This document shows, piece after piece, positions 1 through 6,528 of a stretch of DNA of 12,551 nt. The notes beneath the pieces are model-generated. The model was not told the origin of the DNA and searched no databases. It saw only the letters and a program-made list of their open reading frames with translations. The position numbers and the translations under genes were made by a program. Position 1 is the first letter of the stretch, and the number at the start of each line of letters is the position of its first letter. The stretch is from assembly GCA_038205115.1 (NCBI GenBank), contig JBBRCE010000089.1, forward strand, positions 1-12,551, in the 5' to 3' direction. The stretch comes from JBBRCE01 sp038205115. Its GTDB lineage: Bacteria; Planctomycetota; Planctomycetia; Pirellulales; JBBRCE01.

Positions 1-130
1 ATGCCAAGTCCGACGATGCCAAGTCCGACGATGCCAAGTCCGACGATGCCAAGTCCGACGATGCCAAGTCCGACGATGCCAAGTCCGACGATGCCAAGTC
101 CGACGATGCCAAGTCCGACGATGCCAAGTC
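1..130 (+). repeat. Perfect 15-bp tandem repeat, 8 full copies plus a partial one
   Basis: The unit ATGCCAAGTCCGACG is repeated eight times without a mismatch (1-120). A ninth copy is broken after 10 bases (121-130). The array touches the left edge of the window, so the true copy number is unknown. The period is a multiple of three, so copy-number changes would add or remove whole AKSDD pentapeptides without shifting the frame. The unit contains no stop codon in any of the six frames. The absence of silent differences points to recent expansion by slippage or unequal recombination. Confidence 0.97.
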
Positions 131-359
131 GTCCGAAGTAAAACCGGAAGAACCGAAATCAGAAGCAGCCAAGCCCGATGCGACCAAACCGGCCGGCGAC
201 AAGTCCGACGACAAACTGCCTGCCCCGCCGACCGACAAGACCAGTAAGCCCGGCGAGCGGACGATGAAAACCGTCGAAGCCGCGCGCCGCGCCGAGTTCA
301 CCGACCGCCAGTTGCAAAAGGCGTTGGACTATCTCAACAGCGAAATGGCGAAGAAGTAG
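3..359 (+). CDS. C-terminal part of an unidentified protein with AKSDD repeats (5' end outside window)
   Basis: An open frame runs in from the left edge and stops at TAG 357-359. The visible 118 residues start with eight AKSDD pentapeptides, continue through a Lys/Pro/Ala/Asp/Glu-rich unstructured linker, and end in a probably helical tail (RRAEFTDRQLQKALDYL, then NSEMAKK). The other two forward frames stop at 139-141 and near 273, so this frame is the coding one. The linker plus a short tail of the form 'D-x-Q-L-x-K-A-L-x-Y-L' resembles the extreme C-terminus of S41 carboxy-terminal processing proteases. That is a weak inference, because no catalytic domain is inside the window. The charged repeat is likely a flexible spacer. 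The gene body and start cannot be seen, so no function is assigned. Confidence 0.7.
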   Translation, partial: AKSDDAKSDDAKSDDAKSDDAKSDDAKSDDAKSDDAKSDDAKSSEVKPEEPKSEAAKPDATKPAGDKSDDKLPAPPTDKTSKPGERTMKTVEAARRAEFTDRQLQKALDYLNSEMAKK

Positions 360-373
360 GCTTGAAGCTGAAG

Positions 374-472
374 TTATGGCCGGACTACCGCCACGTCGCC
401 GGGTCTGGTTGTGCCCAGAGCAATCAGCACGCGCGTGACGAAAGGGGCGAGAGCTGCAAGCTGATTACTCGC
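374..472 (-). pseudogene. Remnant of a DUF5615 (PIN-like) toxin, C-terminal end only
   Basis: On the (-) strand, the frame ending at TAA 376-374 reads ASNQLAALAPFVTRVLIAL followed by GTTRPGDVAVVRP. This follows the usual C-terminus of DUF5615 PIN-like toxins, which has the pattern 'SNRL..L.PLVP..L.AL..I.PG.VV'. Intact members are about 110 residues and begin with a RLLLDE-like strand bearing an acidic active-site residue. Nothing of that N-terminal ~75-residue part is present. The fragment directly abuts the stop codon of the DUF433 gene and lies in a different frame from it, which fits a deletion through the end of the antitoxin and the front of the toxin. It has no start codon of its own and is probably not translated. 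The family match is from memory of the consensus, not from a search. Confidence 0.55.
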
Positions 473-473
473 G

Positions 474-656
474 CTAAATAATGGCTGCCAACCGGAGTGC
501 GGCGACCGCCTGCTCACGGCTGACTGTTGGAAAATCGATCAAAAACTCGGTTAACGGCTGCTCTCCTCCCAGATAGTCAATCAGCGCGCGGAGCGGTGCG
601 CGCGTGCCGACAAACACCGGCGCGCCGCCAAGAATTTCGGGGTCGCAGTGGTTCAC
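474..656 (-). CDS. DUF433 family protein (VapB-like antitoxin), probably C-terminally truncated
   Basis: This 60-residue protein carries the DUF433 signature: DPEILGGAPVFVGTRAP near the N-terminus, then a L.DYLGG..LTEFL..FPTVSREQA segment (roughly residues 25-50). DUF433 proteins are winged-helix antitoxins that pair with DUF5615 PIN-like ribonuclease toxins and normally repress their own operon. The start is GTG at 656. The in-frame TAG two codons upstream rules out a longer form. The family usually runs to about 70-80 residues, and this one ends at RLAAII right where a toxin fragment begins, so its C-terminus was probably lost in the same deletion. With no intact toxin beside it, it is likely a decaying orphan, although the DNA-binding core could still fold. 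Confidence 0.75.
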   Translation of the reverse strand: MNHCDPEILGGAPVFVGTRAPLRALIDYLGGEQPLTEFLIDFPTVSREQAVAALRLAAII

Positions 657-705
657 ATACTAGGTCGCGAGCAGAGGACGCCTCCACCCAAATTTTACCG
701 AGCCG

Positions 706-861
706 CTATTCCGATCTCCAGTCAGAAAGTGCCGGACAACGCGCCGAGTAGTTGAAGTCGTGCTTCATTTCCAGCAGGCAATCCGATCCGTTCGTTGTGA
801 TCGTCGCGGCCCACTGGCAGTAACGCCGACGGTCCGCAACTTGAATGCGGTCATTCATCAT
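706..861 (-). CDS. Possible small protein of 51 residues, unknown
   Basis: A (-) strand frame starts with two ATG codons (861 and 858) and stops at TAG 708-706. The predicted product begins MMNDRIQVADRRRYCQWAA and has a mixed composition with three cysteines, two tryptophans and an acidic/aromatic centre (LLEMKHDFNYSARCPAL). I recognise no family. It lies 49 bp upstream of the DUF433 gene on the same strand, so it could be an old upstream neighbour or a fragment of a longer gene. I see no clear Shine-Dalgarno sequence. No signal peptide or membrane segment is visible. The chance of a spurious ORF of this length in GC-rich DNA is considerable. Confidence 0.25.
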   Translation of the reverse strand: MMNDRIQVADRRRYCQWAATITTNGSDCLLEMKHDFNYSARCPALSDWRSE

Positions 862-869
862 CGTAAACT
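841..869 (+). promoter_or_regulatory. Candidate sigma70-type promoter upstream of tsaD
   Basis: TTGAAT (841-846) and TAAACT (864-869) are separated by exactly 17 bp. Each matches four of six consensus bases. Transcription would begin near 876, upstream of both possible tsaD starts. This is pattern evidence only. Confidence 0.28.
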
Positions 870-895
870 GACATCACTTAATATCCGACGATGAT
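857..895. repeat. 8-bp inverted repeat upstream of tsaD
   Basis: ATCATCGT (857-864) and ACGATGAT (888-895) are exact reverse complements, separated by 23 bp of AT-richer sequence. The left arm overlaps both the candidate -10 element (864-869) and the start codons of the possible (-) strand small ORF. It could be an operator or a transcript hairpin, but an 8-bp pair in this length of sequence can also arise by chance. Confidence 0.35.
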
Positions 896-990
896 CGCGG
901 CGTTTTCGCTTTCGATAATCTTCGAATGCCGTGAAGACTTCAAGCGATTCCGGTTTTATTCCAGCCCGTTTTTCTCAGCGTCGCAATATC

Positions 991-2034
991 GTGAACCTGC
1001 TGACCATCGAAACCACCTGCGACGAAACGGCGGCGGCCATCATCACCGATGACCTGCACGTGCGCTCGGCCGTGGTCGCGTCGCAAGACGAACTGCATCG
1101 GCGATTTGGCGGCGTGGTGCCGGAAATTGCCTCGCGCGCGCACGTCGAACGAATTCTGCCAGTCATCGACGAAGCGCTGCGCCGCGCGGATTGCCAACTG
1201 AGCGAACTTACCGCGGTGGCCGTGGCCAATACGCCAGGGCTGGCCGGATCGCTGCTGGTAGGTTTGGTGGCTGCCAAGACGCTGTGCGCCACGCTCGATA
1301 TTCCACTGCTCTCGGTCAATCATCTGCAAGCGCATATTTACGCCTGCCGGATGTCCAGTGGACAAGAAGTTTTCCCGTGCGTGGGTTTGATCGTCAGCGG
1401 TGGGCATAGCAGTTTGTATCGCTGTGCCAACGCGCTGGACTTCACGCCGCTGGGCGGAACCATCGACGACGCGGCCGGCGAGGCCTTCGATAAAGTCGCC
1501 AGCATGCTCGGTTTGCCCTACCCTGGCGGACCGGCGATTCAACGTGCGGCCGAGCAAGGCAATCCGCAGGCGTATGTTTTTCCGCGCTCGCTGCTCAAAG
1601 ATCGCGAACGCTTGGATTTCAGTTTCAGTGGGCTGAAAACGGCCGTGCGTTATGCCATCATCCGGCCCGAAGATGGCGCGCCGACCGATGTCAATCTCAG
1701 CCCACAACAAGTGGCCGATCTGGCCGCCAGCTTTCAAGAAGCGGTCATCGATTGCCTAGTGGGCAAGGCGCTGCAAGCGCTGGAGCAAACTGGGCTCGAT
1801 ACGCTGTGCGTCGGCGGCGGCGTCGCGGCCAACAGCCGATTTCGCCAGCGCATCGAACAAGCCGTCCAGCAGCTCGGTTGCCGATTGTTCATCCCGCCGC
1901 TGCGGCTCTGCACCGATAACGCCGTGATGGGCGCCATCGCCTGGGAGCGCTACAAAGCCGGGCAGTTCGAATCGCTCGATCTGGATGCCTTACCCGGCCT
2001 GGTAAGAAAGCAGGCGGCGGGAAGCAGGGGCTAG
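991..2034 (+). CDS. tsaD: tRNA N6-adenosine threonylcarbamoyltransferase TsaD
   Basis: TsaD transfers the threonylcarbamoyl group from TC-AMP to A37 of ANN-decoding tRNAs (t6A modification). It acts in the cytoplasm, in bacteria together with TsaB and TsaE. The protein shows the whole ASKHA-type family pattern: ETTCDETAAAI at residues 7-17, the metal-binding histidines H111 and H115 in SVNHLQAHIYA, SGGHS at 136-140, DDAAGEAFDKVA at 159-170, YPGGP at 177-181, GGGVAANSRFR at 275-285 and the metal ligand D309 in CTDNAVMGA. I chose GTG 991 because it gives MNLLTIETTCDET, the canonical N-terminus, and a 347-residue length close to the family's ~340. An in-frame GTG at 931 would add 20 residues with no family counterpart. 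Neither start has a clear ribosome binding site. The neighbours are unrelated in function, and tsaB and tsaE are not in the window. The last residues (QAAGSRG) look like a non-conserved tail. Confidence 0.97.
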   Translation: MNLLTIETTCDETAAAIITDDLHVRSAVVASQDELHRRFGGVVPEIASRAHVERILPVIDEALRRADCQLSELTAVAVANTPGLAGSLLVGLVAAKTLCATLDIPLLSVNHLQAHIYACRMSSGQEVFPCVGLIVSGGHSSLYRCANALDFTPLGGTIDDAAGEAFDKVASMLGLPYPGGPAIQRAAEQGNPQAYVFPRSLLKDRERLDFSFSGLKTAVRYAIIRPEDGAPTDVNLSPQQVADLAASFQEAVIDCLVGKALQALEQTGLDTLCVGGGVAANSRFRQRIEQAVQQLGCRLFIPPLRLCTDNAVMGAIAWERYKAGQFESLDLDALPGLVRKQAAGSRG

Positions 2035-2038
2035 CGGT

Positions 2039-2063
2039 GAGAGGTCAGAGGTCAGAGGTCAGA
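2039..2063. repeat. Heptamer microsatellite GAGGTCA x3 between convergent genes
   Basis: Immediately after the tsaD stop there are three perfect GAGGTCA copies (2041-2061), flanked by GA on both sides and followed by a run of six A. The array lies in the 88-bp spacer between the 3' ends of tsaD and the (-) strand protease. It does not form an obvious terminator hairpin. Confidence 0.85.
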
Positions 2064-2122
2064 AAAAAGGGCCATTTGACTGCAGCGTATTCGATGCGGC
2101 GCGGGGCAGTTCGGCCGAAGTT

Positions 2123-3511
2123 TTACTTTGTGCGATTGGCGAGCGATAGGTGACCGAATAGCGTTTCGCTGCCGTGATCGGTGCCGCGGAGAATGTAGAA
2201 CTTCAGCGGTTCGATTTCGGCAAAGTCGGGGCGATTCAGCACGTAATTGACGTTATCTTGCGTGACGGTTTCCCAGACGTGCATGCCGACGAGCACGTCA
2301 CCTTTGCGAATGCCTTGTTTGGCCGCGGGGCCTTCTGCTCGCACGGCGGTCACGGCCATGCCGCCACGATAGCGGCTCTGCAGCGATTTGAACTGGGCAG
2401 CCGGCGCAGGCGTCAGCTTGAGTCCAAGCATATCCCAGGCTGCGTCGTCGTCGGCCGTAGTGGCCGTGGCTTGCGACGCGCCGCGTCGGGGCGAAGCGGC
2501 CAATTGCAAACTCAGATTGACCGTCTCATCGTTGCGTTTTACGACCATCTCGAACTTCTCGCCGGATTTGTGCCCGAGTAGGGCGCGTTCCAGATCGAGC
2601 GGGCGAGCAATTTCTGTGCTGGAGACGTTCAGAATCACATCGCCCGGCTTGACGCCGCAAGCCGCGGCGGGGCTGTCTTTATCGATGCTGCCCACCAGCG
2701 CTCCGTGACCGGTGTCGGCCGAGTCCTTGGTCGACATGCCGTGCCAGTTACTTTCCAAACGCTGCACGCTCATCAGCTTGGTGGCGATGGTCATGGCTTT
2801 ATCGACGGGAATTGCAAAACCGATATTTTGGGCGCCTGCCCTCACGGCTACGTTGACGCCGATCATTTCGCCATCGATGTTAAGCAGCGGCCCGCCGGAG
2901 TTGCCCGGATTGATGGGCGCGTCGGTCTGGATCAAGTCGTCGTAGCTTTGCGTTTCGCTGACTTGCACGCTGCGATGGAGCGCGCTGACATGCCCCATGG
3001 TGACGGTATTTTCGTAGCCGTACGCGTTGCCCACGGCAATCACCGGCTCGCCGATCAATAAATCCGACGAGGTGCCAATCGTAATGACAGGCAGTTTGCG
3101 TGGGACGTTAATCTTAATCACGGCCAAGTCGGTGACCGGGTCGTTGGAGATGAGCTGCGCGATGTAGTTTTCTTCGTTGACGAGCGTGACTTCGATTTTT
3201 CGCACGCCTTCGACAACGTGATAATTGGTGATGATGTAACCGCGCTCGTCGATTACGATGCCGGTGCCCATTCCGTTCACGCAGCGCGTGCCGTCGGCTT
3301 TGCCGTCGTCTTGGCCGGTCACGGTTTTTTGTCCGTGAATGTTGACGACGGACTCGCGATTGGCCGCTACGGCCTTAACGGCGGGTGTGCGCCGGTTTTC
3401 AGAAATCTCGCGGCCGATGGCCGCCTGGGCAATCAAAAACGCCAGGCAACACGCAACGAGCCGGAGCCGCCGGCTGGAAATAAACCGTGGCTCAATCGAA
3501 GGACTGGACAT
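2123..3511 (-). CDS. HtrA/Deg-type S1C serine protease with two PDZ domains
   Basis: This is a 462-residue exported trypsin-like protease of the DegP/HtrA family, which degrades or refolds damaged envelope proteins. The N-terminus has a signal peptide: the basic segment SSRRLRL, a hydrophobic stretch (VACCLAFLIAQAAIG, about residues 19-33) and a likely cleavage near 33. The catalytic triad is complete: H98 in ITNYHVVEG, D128 in VTDLAVIKI and S205 in NPGNSGGPLL. The first PDZ domain covers about residues 255-340 (SPAAACGVKPGDVIL). A linker rich in Ala, Thr and Asp follows (343-358), then a second, more divergent PDZ domain at about 360-455 (GPAAKQGIRKGDVLVGM). ATG 3511 puts the signal peptide at the very start. 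The gene is convergent with tsaD and divergent from the nucleotide-sugar dehydrogenase. Family membership is certain, but which paralogue (DegP, DegQ or DegS type) cannot be told. Confidence 0.95.
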   Translation of the reverse strand: MSSPSIEPRFISSRRLRLVACCLAFLIAQAAIGREISENRRTPAVKAVAANRESVVNIHGQKTVTGQDDGKADGTRCVNGMGTGIVIDERGYIITNYHVVEGVRKIEVTLVNEENYIAQLISNDPVTDLAVIKINVPRKLPVITIGTSSDLLIGEPVIAVGNAYGYENTVTMGHVSALHRSVQVSETQSYDDLIQTDAPINPGNSGGPLLNIDGEMIGVNVAVRAGAQNIGFAIPVDKAMTIATKLMSVQRLESNWHGMSTKDSADTGHGALVGSIDKDSPAAACGVKPGDVILNVSSTEIARPLDLERALLGHKSGEKFEMVVKRNDETVNLSLQLAASPRRGASQATATTADDDAAWDMLGLKLTPAPAAQFKSLQSRYRGGMAVTAVRAEGPAAKQGIRKGDVLVGMHVWETVTQDNVNYVLNRPDFAEIEPLKFYILRGTDHGSETLFGHLSLANRTK

Positions 3512-3919
3512 GAGCTACTTCGCGGGTGAAGGAATTGGCCAGCAATAAGCCATGCTTCCGGAGTCTGGGGTTCCGGCGGCGGCTTCCGATTAGTAACGGC
3601 CGGATCATCGGCTCGCTTTGTTAGCATCGGCCTGATCCGCAGAGCGCTCCAATTGGCTATTTCGAGGCGGAAGAGTTTTCCTAGGTTGACGATCGTCGGG
3701 ATAAAGCGGGTAAAACGGGGCGGCCAGGGGCATGGGGCGAGCGTCAATCGAATCTCGGCGCGGGACAGACCGATGTTTGCTGGCGTGCGGCAACCGCGCC
3801 GCGCAGTCGCGATAGCAAATCGGCGAAAAATCGATTAACATCGCAACTAGCAGCGGCTTTCGCGTCGCTTGCCATCGACTGGCCGCGTCTCATGCCACCT
3901 TCGCCCCGCACTGACCCTC
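3512..3919. other. Divergent intergenic region, about 400 bp
   Basis: This spacer lies between the protease start (-) and the chosen start of the dehydrogenase (+), so it should hold both promoters. I see no gene in it. ORFs on both strands here are Arg/Pro-rich and look non-coding. On the (+) strand, TTGACG at 3686-3691 is followed by the AT-rich hexamer GTAAAA at 3710-3715 (18-bp spacing). This is a possible but weak promoter, more than 200 bp from the dehydrogenase start. No convincing (-) strand promoter, riboswitch or tRNA is visible. Confidence 0.6.
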
Positions 3920-5239
3920 ATGCCCGCCTCATTACAGCAAGCCATCGATAACCAAACGGCCAAAGTCGGAGTCGTGGGATTGGGATATGTCGGCTTGCCG
4001 CTCATCCAAGCCTTTGTGGCCGCGGGATACCGCACCATCGGCTTTGACGTCGATCAGAAAAAAGTCGAGCGGCTGCTGGCAGGCCAAAGCTACATTGGCC
4101 ACATCTCGTCCGACTGGATCGCCGACTGCGTCAAGTCTGGAAAGTTCGAACCCACGGCCGACATGAAACGCATGCGCGAGGCCGATGCCATTTTGATTTG
4201 CGTACCCACGCCGCTAAGCGAGAGCCGCGATCCGGACCTGAGCTACATCATCAATACGGCGGAATACATTACGGCCACGTTGCGCCCCGGACAGTTAATT
4301 GTGCTGGAGAGCACCACGTACCCCGGTACGACGCGCGACGAAGTGTTGCCGATTTTGGAGCGTAGCGGTTTGAAGGTCGGGAAAGATTTTTTTCTCGCTT
4401 ACAGTCCCGAGCGCGAAGATCCAGGGAATCCGAATTTTTCTGCCCGCGGCATTCCCAAAGTCGTCGGCGGGATCGAGCCGAACAGTTTTCAGTTGGCTAA
4501 GTCTCTGTATTCCAAGGCCGTGGTCAATGTGGTGCCGGTATCGAATTGCGAAGTGGCCGAAGCCTGCAAAATCGTCGAGAACACGTATCGCTCGATCAAC
4601 ATTGCCATGGTCAACGAACTCAAGATGCTGTTTCAACAGATTGGCATCGATATTTGGGAAGTCATCGAAGCGGCCAAGACCAAGCCGTTTGGTTTTCAGG
4701 CATTTTATCCAGGCCCCGGCCTCGGCGGGCATTGCATTCCCATCGATCCCTTTTATTTGAGCTGGGTGGCGCGCAAGCACGGCCAAACCACGCGGTTCAT
4801 TGAATTGGCTGGCGAAATCAACACCAACATGCCGCATTATGTGATCGAGCAATTGATCGACGCACTCAACAACGTCGGCAAGGCGGTCCGCGGCAGCAAG
4901 ATTTGCGTGTTGGGCGTGGCCTATAAAAAAGACGTTGACGATCCGCGAGAAAGTCCTTCATTTGTGCTGATGGAAATGCTGCAAGCCCGCGGCGCCGTGC
5001 TGACCTACAACGATCCGCATGTACCGAGCTTGCCCAAGATGCGCAATCACCAACTACCGGCGATGGTCAGCCAACCGCTCGATCCGGCCTTTCTGGCCGC
5101 GCAAGATTGCTTGCTGATTGCCACCGATCATACGGCTTACGATTACGACCTGATCGTACGCCACGGCCAGCTTGTGATCGACACGCGCAACGCCACCAAG
5201 AATGTCAAAGACGGCCGCGAGAAAATCCGACGTGCTTGA
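3920..5239 (+). CDS. Nucleotide-sugar 6-dehydrogenase (UDP-GlcNAc/UDP-glucose dehydrogenase family, WbpA-like)
   Basis: This 439-residue cytoplasmic enzyme oxidises the C6 hydroxyl of a UDP-sugar to a carboxylate in two NAD+-dependent steps. The N-terminal Rossmann domain has GLGYVGLPL (20-28) and GFDVD (41-45). Other family blocks are CVPTPL (94-99), ESTTYPGTT (130-138) and FYPGPGLGGHCIPIDPFYL (262-280) with catalytic C272. The conserved lysine is K254 in AAKTKPFGF, and the C-terminal domain carries GVAYKKDVDDPRESP (332-346). The opening TAKVGVVGLGYVG and the ELAGEIN and VDDPRESP blocks resemble WbpA-type UDP-N-acetylglucosamine dehydrogenases more than Ugd, but the substrate cannot be fixed from motifs. 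An upstream in-frame ATG at 3869 would add 17 residues with no family match, so ATG 3920 is preferred. The epimerase gene 106 bp downstream suggests a shared role in making an acidic sugar nucleotide for surface polysaccharide. Confidence 0.93.
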   Translation: MPASLQQAIDNQTAKVGVVGLGYVGLPLIQAFVAAGYRTIGFDVDQKKVERLLAGQSYIGHISSDWIADCVKSGKFEPTADMKRMREADAILICVPTPLSESRDPDLSYIINTAEYITATLRPGQLIVLESTTYPGTTRDEVLPILERSGLKVGKDFFLAYSPEREDPGNPNFSARGIPKVVGGIEPNSFQLAKSLYSKAVVNVVPVSNCEVAEACKIVENTYRSINIAMVNELKMLFQQIGIDIWEVIEAAKTKPFGFQAFYPGPGLGGHCIPIDPFYLSWVARKHGQTTRFIELAGEINTNMPHYVIEQLIDALNNVGKAVRGSKICVLGVAYKKDVDDPRESPSFVLMEMLQARGAVLTYNDPHVPSLPKMRNHQLPAMVSQPLDPAFLAAQDCLLIATDHTAYDYDLIVRHGQLVIDTRNATKNVKDGREKIRRA

Positions 5240-5345
5240 CGTCATTTGATCGCGCGACCGTCGCAGCGCTGCCAACCCTTGTTATTTTGTCCGCAGGCCG
5301 CAGGCCCACGGCTCCTCGTTCTCGCCGCCACGCGGCCATGCGATT

Positions 5346-6338
5346 GTGAAAAACTCTTATCTAGTAACCGGCTGTGCGGGATTCATTGGCGCTCAGGTTT
5401 GCCAACGCTTGTTACAAGCCGGTCATCGCGTGGTGGGCATCGATTGTCTGAACGATGCTTACGATCCGCGTCTCAAAAACTGGCGTTTGCAACAGTTAAG
5501 CCCCGCGCCGGACTTTCTGTTTCGGCAGTTGGATATCTGCGACCGCCCGGCGCTGGCCGAAGTCTTTGCGACCGATGCAAATAACGCCGCGCCCTACGGC
5601 GCGGTGGTCAATTTGGCCGCCCGCGCTGGGGTGCGGCCATCGGTCGAAGATCCGTGGATTTACTTCGAGGCCAACACCACCGGCGCGCTCAATCTGCTGG
5701 AGCTGTGCCGGCAGCATGGCGTGCCGAAATTCGTGCAAGCCTCGACGTCCAGTCTATACGGCGCGAATCATTCGATTCCGTTTCGCGAAGACGATAACAC
5801 CGATCGGCCGCTCTCGCCCTATGCGGCATCGAAGAAGGCGGCCGAAGCGCTGGCTTATACCTATCATCATTTGCACGGCATCGATGTCACGGCGCTCCGC
5901 TTCTTCACAGTTTATGGTCCGGCCGGACGACCGGACATGAGCGTGTTTCGCTTCATTCGGCGGATCGCAGAAGGGTTGCCGATCGTCGTTTACGGCGATG
6001 GTTTGCAGCAACGCGATTTCACGCATGTGGACGATATTGCGCGCGGCGTGGTGTCCGCACTGCGACCGCTCGGGTACGAGATCATCAATCTCGGTTCGGA
6101 TCGGCCGCACGAGTTGCGGCAGATGATTGCGATTTTGGAAGAACTGCTCGGCCGCGCGGCGCTGGTTGAATATCAGCCGGCGCATGCGGCCGATGCACCG
6201 GCCACCTGGGCATCGGTGGAGCGCGCCCAACAATTGCTACAGTGGCAGCCGCAAATCGATTTTCGCGGCGGACTGGCAAGCGCCGTGCGGTGGTACCAAG
6301 ACAATCGCAACCTGGCAATTTCACTTCGCCTAGACTGA
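5346..6338 (+). CDS. NAD-dependent epimerase, UDP-glucuronate 4-epimerase-like (extended SDR)
   Basis: This 330-residue extended short-chain dehydrogenase/reductase probably inverts C4 of a UDP-sugar through a 4-keto intermediate with tightly bound NAD+. The nucleotide-binding motif is TGCAGFIG (8-15), followed by acidic D33 (GIDCLNDAYDPRLK). The catalytic set is Y159 and K163 in SPYAASKKAAE, with the serine of STSSLYG (133-139). The substrate-side block RFFTVYGPAGRPDMSVFRF (185-203) and VYGDGLQQRDFTHVDDI (215-231) are typical of the UDP-glucuronate 4-epimerase/CapI group. The start is GTG 5346, which places the Rossmann motif at the usual distance from the N-terminus. The 106-bp gap after the dehydrogenase contains only a doubled CCGCAGG (5291-5304). 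With the dehydrogenase, the pair resembles a uronic-acid branch such as GlcA to GalA, or GlcNAcA to GalNAcA as in TviB/TviC. The exact substrate is inferred. Confidence 0.92.
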   Translation: MKNSYLVTGCAGFIGAQVCQRLLQAGHRVVGIDCLNDAYDPRLKNWRLQQLSPAPDFLFRQLDICDRPALAEVFATDANNAAPYGAVVNLAARAGVRPSVEDPWIYFEANTTGALNLLELCRQHGVPKFVQASTSSLYGANHSIPFREDDNTDRPLSPYAASKKAAEALAYTYHHLHGIDVTALRFFTVYGPAGRPDMSVFRFIRRIAEGLPIVVYGDGLQQRDFTHVDDIARGVVSALRPLGYEIINLGSDRPHELRQMIAILEELLGRAALVEYQPAHAADAPATWASVERAQQLLQWQPQIDFRGGLASAVRWYQDNRNLAISLRLD

Positions 6339-6430
6339 TTCAGCGGGCATTCCGTCCGCCATTGCTGGAAGTCAAATGCATCTTGAGCGTTCAGCTCACG
6401 CATCAGCGAACACTGTTTTCAAGCGGTAAA

Positions 6431-6449
6431 CCGCCACGAATCGTGGTGG
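6431..6449 (+). terminator. Hairpin downstream of the epimerase, possible terminator
   Basis: CCGCCAC (6431-6437) and GTGGTGG (6443-6449) can pair with one G-U wobble around the loop GAATC, giving a 7-bp GC-rich stem. It lies 92 bp after the epimerase stop and 19 bp before a candidate promoter. It has no T-run, so a classic intrinsic terminator is not shown. It may separate the sugar genes from the propeller/surface-protein unit. Confidence 0.3.
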
Positions 6450-6467
6450 AATTGACGCCGAAATATC

Positions 6468-6495
6468 TTGAAAACTGGGCTGCGCGTGTTAGACT
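6468..6495 (+). promoter_or_regulatory. Candidate sigma70-type promoter for the propeller/LEPR gene pair
   Basis: TTGAAA (6468-6473; five of six consensus bases) is followed after 16 bp by TAGACT (6490-6495; four of six). Predicted initiation near 6502 would leave a leader of about 27 nt before ATG 6529, but almost none before the upstream GTG 6508. If correct, it supports the ATG as the start. Confidence 0.35.
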
Positions 6496-6528
6496 CGTGC
6501 TTAATTCGTGGGCCGTGTCGCCCCATTG

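Noticed and set aside
1..130. 15-bp tandem array as a CRISPR or iteron array
   Set aside because: The copies are contiguous with no spacers, in frame with an open reading frame that continues after the array, and encode a plausible linker. No replication or Cas genes are nearby.
940..1737. 265-codon (-) strand frame opposite tsaD
   Set aside because: It lies entirely under a gene with full TsaD motifs. Its product is Arg/Gly/His-rich with no family pattern, typical of a codon-bias shadow.
2110..2119. TTCGGCCGAA palindrome followed by TTTT as a terminator for tsaD
   Set aside because: The palindrome leaves only a 3-bp stem once a loop is allowed, and the T-run is part of the protease stop codon region.
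3605..3841. 78-codon (-) strand frame in the divergent spacer
   Set aside because: Arg/Pro-rich composition, no ribosome site, no motif, and it sits where the promoters should be.
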